Assembly: GCA_015680685.1 (NCBI GenBank)
Contig: MNCI01001903.1
Coordinates: 296,302 to 360,301, forward strand
Length of the DNA stretch: 64,000 bases
From: Gnetum montanum
Lineage: Eukaryota; Streptophyta; Gnetopsida; Gnetales; Gnetaceae
Direction: 5' to 3'
This document shows positions 58,261-64,000 of this stretch, piece by piece (position 1 is the first letter of the stretch; each line of letters starts with the position of its first letter). The translations under genes and the position numbers were made by a program. The notes under the pieces were generated by a model. The model was not told the origin of the DNA, did no database searches, and worked only from the letters and a program-made list of their open reading frames with translations.

Positions 58261-58445
58261 AAAAAACACATTGATATTGTGACAAAAATTCAAGGTCTCC
58301 GTGAGTGCATGTCTATCAAAAATAAAATACGAGTGATAATGTTACACTAGCAACTATGAAATGCTGAAATACGAATGGAATGCTGAAATGTGTCACAAAA
58401 TAGCAATGAAAGATACAAAAATAAAAAATTTATAAAAACACTTAC

Positions 58446-58600
58446 AGGAGGATTTTGGTGCCAGGCCTACACGAAAGCTTGACGCCGAGCGCTAAGGAGA
58501 GTTTGAATTCGATTGGACCACCGTGCCTGCTATCTTCATCGTTGAGGAAGCCACCGATTGTCACCAAGGAAAGGGCAAAAGTTAGCTTACGTTTCTTTCC
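58446..58600 (-). CDS. Possible exon, unknown gene
   Basis: Minus-strand frame open for 51 codons, reading LVTIGGFLNDEDSRHGG and PIEFKLSLALGVKLSCRPG, ending at a good splice donor (CTCCT|GTAAGTG, boundary at 58446). Base composition is more balanced than in the surroundings. There is no ATG in frame; a TGA at 58601-58603 or an acceptor would limit its 5' side. I do not recognise the protein. It might be the first part of the ULP1-like gene or an unrelated host exon. Confidence 0.3.
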
Positions 58601-58603
58601 TCA

Positions 58604-59145
58604 GAAATGGGGCCTAAATCTAAATTTTTTTCTGACATTGTTGGCATCACATTTCATTCTCATCAGCCTGGCCATGCAATGGAGGGATGAGGGATGGGCA
58701 TACAAGGATGGGTATCCATACGATGATCGGATGGTCATGCAAGGGAGGCATGGGCATATAAGGATGAGGACGTAGGTTTTATTATGACCCAACGAGAACA
58801 AACGTAACTTTTGGCTCCCGTTATGTGTCAAAATTAAAGTAAAAGATACATAGCAGGGACGAGACAGGTTAAAAAATAAGAAACCATGTGCAGTGGCGAG
58901 ATTAGCAAGTGGCCAAGTTACATAAAATCTGTATCATGTTTTAGGAAATTCGATTAAATTGTGTGCTTGGAATATCCCATTTCTTCGTCTACTTTTGCCC
59001 GCTCACCAAAAGTTAATGTGAAACAAAACGACACAATGAGGAATTAAAGAAGAATTAGCAACAGCAGCAACAATCGTTTACTACATTTTTGCACATTCCG
59101 GCCCATTCATCATCATCCCCAAAATCTCATACTACAATCATTGAT
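58604..59145. promoter_or_regulatory. Possible promoter interval
   Basis: Non-repeat-like DNA between a minus-strand candidate exon and a plus-strand candidate exon; it could serve both as a shared 5' region. No defined element was identified. Confidence 0.2.
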
Positions 59146-59189
59146 ATGGGTTTAACAGATCTGCCTCTAGAAATTCCCTTACCAATTTT
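59146..59189 (+). CDS. Possible first exon of an F-box gene
   Basis: ATG at 59146 opens MGLTDLPLEIPLPI, resembling the beginning of an F-box domain (LPxEI--IL). It runs into GTAGGT, a plausible splice donor at 59190. The upstream 100 bp (CAACAGCAGCAACAATCG...) looks like a plant 5' leader. Downstream text to 59530 is intron- or leader-like. No further exon was found before the retroelement debris at 59817. F-box proteins recruit targets to SCF ubiquitin ligases. Only 14 codons support the call. Confidence 0.3.
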
Positions 59190-59465
59190 GTAGGTTCATC
59201 TCTAAATTTCCCTGTTTAGGTTCTTTGCTTTTGAATATTCCAATTTTCTGCTTGTATATCATTTTTTGCCTCTTTTTTGAACTGCTTGTTGCTTCAAATT
59301 GGGTTTCTTGCATTCTGCAATAGTCTTGACGTTGATAATTTCAGCTTTTGCTTTTGGTTATTTGGATTTGGGACTCTATTTCAATTTGCTACCTTGGGTG
59401 GCACCTGGCTTAGCAAATCTGTTTCTCTTTGCTTTGATGAAGGATGAAACCCTCTAAATTTTCCT

Positions 59466-59523
59466 GCAGTTTGGTTTGTTCAAGGGTCTGGCTCGCAGTT
59501 TGGTTTGTTCAAGGGTTTGGCTA
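59466..59523. repeat. 29-bp tandem duplication
   Basis: GCAGTTTGGTTTGTTCAAGG... occurs twice back to back (27 of 29 positions identical). Confidence 0.85.
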
Positions 59524-59816
59524 AGAGCAATTTAGCACTGAGATGACATTAGACATGGTATGCCTTGCCAGGTGAGGTCTGGGTTATGGTTATAAATTTT
59601 ATCTTACAAGAAAGTTTCTGATCACTTCGCTAATCATTTCTTCCCTTCATACTCCTCCATTAAACAATGGGTATTTGAGTATTTAGCTATTTTGTTATAG
59701 TTTATCATCCATCTTATTGGTGTTATCTTATAATAGAAGTTCAAAATTTTGGGCTGGTACCAAATGAGCATTTTTTATTTCTTTAAATAAAAACTAGAAG
59801 GTTTATTATCTTTTCA

Positions 59817-60000
59817 ATGGAAGACAACTTTTCTATTATCATGGGAAGAGCTTAGTTAAGCACCATTAATGTCAAGTTAGTCTTCCAAGGCCTTCACCTT
59901 GAAATCAATAGGAAAGTTGAAACTAGAAAGACACATTATAAGTAGATCTCATGTAATCCTTCCCAATCATGTGGTAAGCATGATACAACTATTGTATCAT
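59817..60000 (+). pseudogene. Fragment of Athila-like protease region
   Basis: Reads MEDNFSIIMGRA, stop, LSTINVKLVFQGLHLEI, directly matching NFSVIMERA-stop-LSTID...LSLEI at 24120-24200 in element B. It is an orphan piece of an older plus-strand element, later hit by element D. Confidence 0.7.
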
Positions 60001-60061
60001 GAAACATCTTTGTGTCATTAGAGATGTTAATTACCTTAAAGAACATCATATCTATGAAGCA

Positions 60062-60869
60062 TGATGAATGGCGAGGTATCCCTACGCTCAACCATACGAA
60101 TACGAGCGTTCACGCACGATCTGGTCGAATTCCAAGGACTAAGTGCTTATGCACCTTTGTGGAACAAGGACGGGTTGATCAATCATTGTCTTCCCAAGCT
60201 TACTTGTATAGCATGATTGTATGGTTAAGTAAACTTGAGGTACATGATTTTTATGGCTTTTATGTTTTTAGGTCCTGGTGCTACAAAGGGAGGAGAGAGA
60301 TAATTAAGTAACTAATTTAATTTAACTACTCAACTATGCTTTAACTAGTCCTAACACCAGCATTCGTTCTCACTTGCCATACACATCCTGAACCAGTGCA
60401 ACACTACTGGGATTACCAAATGCTAATCGTTACTAGGTTACCAAGCATTACACGCATGCTCGAAGTGGTCGTACTGGGTGTGCTTACTTAGGAGAGTTGT
60501 AGGGTGAGAGAGAGAACATTAATTAACTAAAGAAAGCATTAAGTAACAATAATTAACATTAATTAATCTATTCTGAATGCTGCAAGGTTTGTCACAAAGT
60601 TTTTCATTATTATGGTACACATGGTGTGCTCAGGTACACAATGCTCGAATAAAGATCCGTTCACTTTATGACTCCTACTACGGGCACTTAAAAATAATTC
60701 TATCTCTGGAAAGGGAAAAAGGCAAGAGTTTGGGTAAGGGACTAAGACTAACTGCCAAAACCAAGTGCACCTACCTCTTATTTATAGGCAACAAGGTAGG
60801 TCCTGATATTGGATGCCTGATATCATGTGGAAGGCTCTGATATCACGGACCTGATATCGTGGTTCATCA
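60062..60869 (-). repeat. 3' LTR of element D
   Basis: 808 bp with TGATGA / TCATCA ends. On the minus strand U3 has four GATAT(C/T) modules (60788-60862), a TATAAATAAGAGG-like TATA at about 60775-60786, and the conserved GTATGGTTGAGCGTAGGGATACC end at 60070-60095. Unlike in B, most CpGs in its U3 are lost. Confidence 0.9.
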
Positions 60870-60882
60870 TACCCCCACGATT
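60870..60882 (-). other. Polypurine tract of element D
   Basis: The minus strand reads AATCGTGGGGGTA immediately upstream of the 3' LTR; further upstream CTCGAGGATGAG matches the conserved block before the LTRs of B and C. Confidence 0.75.
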
Positions 60883-61443
60883 GAATGAAAACTCATCCTC
60901 GAGTTCCTTACAAAATATTGGGAAGGTATGAGATTATTGATTGAATGACATTGACGGTGAAATGGGATGACAGACTCAAAGTACCTGGTGAATGGATCTA
61001 AAAGCATATTACAACATTGGTGTTCATGCCCATTGTGGTGAACATTGTATATAAATGACATCCAAACTCTTATTTGATAGCTTAAAGAGAGAGAAAAGAA
61101 AATGAGGCGTGTTGTTGCCAATGTCGAGATTGTGCCTTTCGTTGTTTATCCATAGCCACACAACCAAACTTGTTCCTTTCGTCAATGCTCCAGCTCTAGT
61201 CCATCATGAGTGCTCTCTCCTAGCTCAGTCCATTGTACGTATGATTACCATCTACACACACAACACAATCACGAATTAGCAAGGATAGATAAGCCATCAT
61301 GCAGTTGATAGCTTGCCCTAATATGAAGCACATTGGGTGGGTTGTGGGTATGGCAGATACTGGGTTAGAGGTTTATTATTGGCGACTACCTAAGGTGTAG
61401 GGGTGAAACAAGTAGTAGAATGGAAACAATTTGTGATAGGGTC
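60883..61443 (-). other. 3' spacer of element D, distal part
   Basis: Aligns with 28803-29342 of element B (for example TACACCTTAGGTAGTCGCCAAT against TACACCTTTGGTAGTCACCAAT). No open frame is shared. Confidence 0.75.
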
Positions 61444-62246
61444 TGATGAGTGGCGAGGTACCCCTACACTCAACCATACGAAACAAGCGTCGCACGCGCG
61501 ATCCAGTCGAACTCCGCAAATGGACTAGTTGTGGCACCTAGATAGTTAACGTTAGGTCGCAGTTCGCTGTCTTCCCATCTAGACTAGTTTTGCATATGTC
61601 ACATATGGTTTAGTCTAGATGAGGTGTATGATGTGTTCTAATTCTAACGCTACTTCTGATGGTAGTGGAAAATAATATTAACTAATTCTAAGCTAAGAGG
61701 AAAAGGGTAAGAAAATCTAATCTAGCCTAAGTGCGATGAGCAACCGATNAGGAGTTTAAGGGTGAGAAACTAATCGCGATGAGTAACCGATTCCTTAACT
61801 AGCCGTACACACCCGTAGATGCTCGTAGTCAAGTCGTACTCACACCGCGCTATGAAAGCAATAAATAACATTAAACAAATAAACAATAAATAAACTAAGT
61901 GAATGCTGCAATGATGAAGTAATCTCGATCTTTATTGCCGGTCATGTGCATGTCCAAGTACGGCACACTCGAATAAAGACACCGTACAATCACATTCATC
62001 ACACTGCGGGCAGACACAGGAAAATATTCTAACTCTGGAGGGATCAAACTGCCAGAGCTTCGCTACTCTAAAACTGGGATCGCCAAACAAGGGTGAGTCG
62101 CCTCTTATTTATAAACATGGTGGCGGACTGCGATATCGCGTACGCGATATTGTAGGGAAGGACGCGATATCGCATACGCGATATTGCAGGGGATGTGATA
62201 TCGCGTTGGCTGCGATATCGCGGCCTATGCGAACTGCGTCTCATCA
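61444..62246 (-). repeat. Solo LTR nested in element D
   Basis: 803 bp with TGATGAG / CTCATCA ends, flanked by a perfect duplication GGGTC (61439-61443 and 62247-62251). No internal region accompanies it, and element D spacer sequence continues on both sides, so this is a solo LTR left by recombination between two LTRs. U3 (62117-62230) retains six GATAT(C/T)GC modules with many CpGs, a TTTATAAATAAGAGGC TATA box near 62100-62116 and an AATAAAG signal near 61937. It contains a single ambiguous base at 61749. Confidence 0.92.
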
Positions 62247-63553
62247 GGGTCCCCACGACTAAGAGAAAACCTATGGTGGCAATAACAAAATAGAAGGAAC
62301 AAGAAAGATGGGAAAAATAACAATAGTGATGCTAATAAAATAGATGTCATGGATGGAGATGACATGAGAAATTGCTGATTGCAAGAAATGTTTAAGGAAA
62401 AGAATTTAACAATTGCACCATAAAGAAATGTTAGTGGGTCCTTCCCAAAGTAGGCTCAGGCCTTTATGCCCTAACAACCCATAAACCAAAGAGTTTGTAG
62501 GCTCTGGGAATGACACATGGAACAAGGGTTAAAAGCTTACCCACAAGAATTTACCAAGGAAAAACAATGCATCAACCAAAATATAGACTAATCATAAAAC
62601 TGGCAATGAGGTGGAAAATGGGAAGAAAGATGGAGAGGAGAAAATGGAATAGAATCCCAAGAGCAAGGTTGTGTAAAGTCCCTTGTGTATTTTATGATTA
62701 AGGTGACTGAGAAGAACTCATTCCAAATCCGGACTCAAACCAACTACATCCAGTGACCTCGCATCAATACACTTGACCAATCCATCCTCCGGAAGCAACA
62801 AGAATACTTCCCCAAAGAGTCACCACCATTCCAAGGAGAGCGAGATGGAGAAGCAGGAAGCGAGAAAGGGCATTAGTTAGAGGGAACCTTCGGACATGGG
62901 TAACATGTATTTTCAGTGCCATAACCAGTGCTTGTAACCCCATATTTCATTATTATGTCTAAGGGGTATGCTTTGAATTCCCACTAGTGTTTATTTTTTT
63001 GTGTGAGAACCACACCATGTAGAGACTTATTTGATTCATTCGACTTCCTGATGTTTGGTCATCGACGGAATGGTAGAAAACCCATGAAAAGCATCCAAGT
63101 ACCCAAGAGAATAGCTAGCACAAGTGCGTCGAATCCCCTTGAAGTCACACCCTTTTCAACCATTGAGTCCTTCCTTGGTTTGAAGAATACGAAGCCACCA
63201 ATTCATTAGCAAGTTTATTTAGAAAAAGGGACAGTACAGGTCCAAGCCAAGGGAGACCACAGAGTCGAATGGATGAATGGACAGTGTGGACTCATTACCT
63301 GTTTTATCAAAAGAACCATATCCTAGTATCAACATTGAAAATCAAAGGTAAAAACCAAACATTAACAACCAACATTATTATAATACAATCCATCATCATA
63401 AGCACTTATTGTAAGACAAGTAAAAGTAAATCAAACAAAGAAATAGTAAAAATCTGAACGATGGTGTAAGATAAAAAATAAGTAAAATTGAAAAATGTGC
63501 AAAATAAAAATGTGTAAAACAAAAATACAAAAGAAACTGAGGGCTTTGAATGG
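62247..63553 (-). other. 3' spacer of element D, proximal part
   Basis: Aligns with 27465-28801 of element B. Includes the hairpin at 62978-63009, a CGTGGGG polypurine-like tract at 62250-62259 and an A-rich stretch after the pol stop. Plus-strand open frames here (62510-62701, 63003-63209) are antisense chance frames. Confidence 0.7.
62978..63009 (-). ncRNA. Candidate hairpin, element D copy
   Basis: On the minus strand TTCTCAC (63009-63003) pairs with GTGGGAA (62984-62978) over 7 positions, one being a G-U wobble; 18-nt loop. Flanking CATGGTGTGG and ATTCAAAGCATACCCC match elements B and C. Confidence 0.5.
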
Positions 63554-64000
63554 TTAGCATTTGTGGCCATCTCCCCCATGACTGAGGTGGTAGAAGGCAA
63601 TCTGAAATAGGGAGTAAGGTTGTCCACCAACAGAGGTATCATTGGTACTAGCTATCCTAGCCTCATGGAAAGGTTTGGTTTGTTGGATGTTGACCAATAG
63701 TTTCTGGTCTGGGCTCTCAGGTTTGTAAATCATCATGGCCCCTGAAGGAAAAGTTGCATGAATGACATAAGGTCCTTTCCACAACATTTGAAATTTGATT
63801 CATTATGGCACATGTGTGGGATTCTAGTAGAGAACCTTATCTCCTAGTTGATATTTAACTTTCCTAATCCTTAAGTCATGACATTTTTTATTGATGGCAT
63901 TGTGCAATTCGTTAGATGATAGGGAAGCTAATCGATTCTCATCTAGGAAGTTAAGGGTCATTAATCATTCTTTTTATGCTAGATCAAGGTCAAGGTTGAG
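63554..64000 (-). pseudogene. C-terminal part of element D integrase
   Basis: Minus strand. The last 77 codons (63787-63554) are open and read LWKGPYVIHATFPSGAMMIY, LLVNIQQTKPFHEA and a tail ending SHGGDGHKC, homologous to the ends of pol in B and C. Upstream, to the window edge, LDENRLASLSSNEL, RKVKYQLGDKVLY and LDLDLA are visible with stops. The catalytic core is outside the window. Confidence 0.82.

Larger units (their letters stand above)
60062..64000 (-). mobile_element. Athila-like Ty3/gypsy element D, 3' part, with a nested solo LTR
   Basis: Minus strand, continuing past the right window edge: pol C-terminus (63554-64000), 3' spacer (63553-62247 and 61443-60883), polypurine tract (60870-60882) and 3' LTR (60062-60869). 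The spacer is split by the solo LTR at 61444-62246; removing it restores collinearity with the 3' spacer of element B across the junction. The 5' LTR is outside the window, so the host target duplication cannot be checked. Confidence 0.88.

Noticed and set aside
59817-60000. Second exon of the possible F-box gene
   Set aside because: The text matches the Athila-like protease region of element B almost motif by motif, including the stop after the MGRA-type motif.
61444-62246. 3' LTR of a second full element running to the right edge
   Set aside because: The GGGTC duplication encloses the LTR alone and element D spacer sequence continues on both sides, so it is a solo LTR.

Overview
The window looks like repeat-dominated nuclear DNA from a plant with a large genome. 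Almost everything recognisable is a decayed transposable element: Athila-like Ty3/gypsy retrotransposons with a tRNA-Asp-type primer site, Tat-like Ty3/gypsy fragments with a second RNase H, a MULE-type transposase relic, a relic carrying a ULP1-type protease, and several tandem arrays. The long TE-on-TE layering suggests a gymnosperm or similar genome, but no host gene here settles the species. There is one 991-base assembly gap (20828-21818) and one single N at 61749. No bacterial features, CRISPR, rRNA or tRNA genes were seen. Layout from the left: 1-5702 is the 5' part of minus-strand Athila-like element A (LTR 4831-5702, decayed primer site, gag, and a pol with an internal deletion plugged by a 52-bp copy of flanking DNA). 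5780-6420 is a decayed coiled-coil gene. 7040-9235 is a nine-unit tandem array (about 260 bp per unit). 9590-11602 is a MULE/SWIM-type transposase pseudogene. 11606-12872 is repeat R1, whose sister copy R2 lies at 46621-47866. 14812-17340 is a Tat-lineage pol remnant on the minus strand; its gag-like counterpart is at 33440-35100. 18057-20497 is an array of palindromes spaced about 190 bp apart, continuing at 30145-30560; Athila-like element B interrupts it. Element B (20498-30144, plus strand) is complete end to end, with a perfect 5-bp target duplication AATAT. Element C (36585-46588, plus strand) is also complete end to end, with target duplication CCCTT/CCCTC. 49200-58260 holds blocks rich in GCGAGT-type motifs around two decayed genes; one of them carries a C48 (ULP1) protease domain that still shows its H-D-Q-C residues. 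58440-59530 is a more balanced, less AT-rich stretch with a possible F-box first exon. 60062-64000 is the 3' part of minus-strand Athila-like element D, into whose 3' spacer a solo LTR (61444-62246) is inserted with a perfect target duplication GGGTC. The Athila-like elements share one plan: LTR, primer site for tRNA-Asp, then gag-protease-RT-RNase H-integrase as one long coding region, a roughly 1.9-kb non-coding 3' spacer, a polypurine tract and the 3' LTR. All copies carry stops, frameshifts or mutated catalytic residues, so none looks autonomous. Two features stand out as not explained by the usual element plan. One is a hairpin in the 3' spacer whose two arms change together across elements B, C (two tandem copies) and D. 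The other is the palindrome array, whose arms also co-vary from unit to unit.
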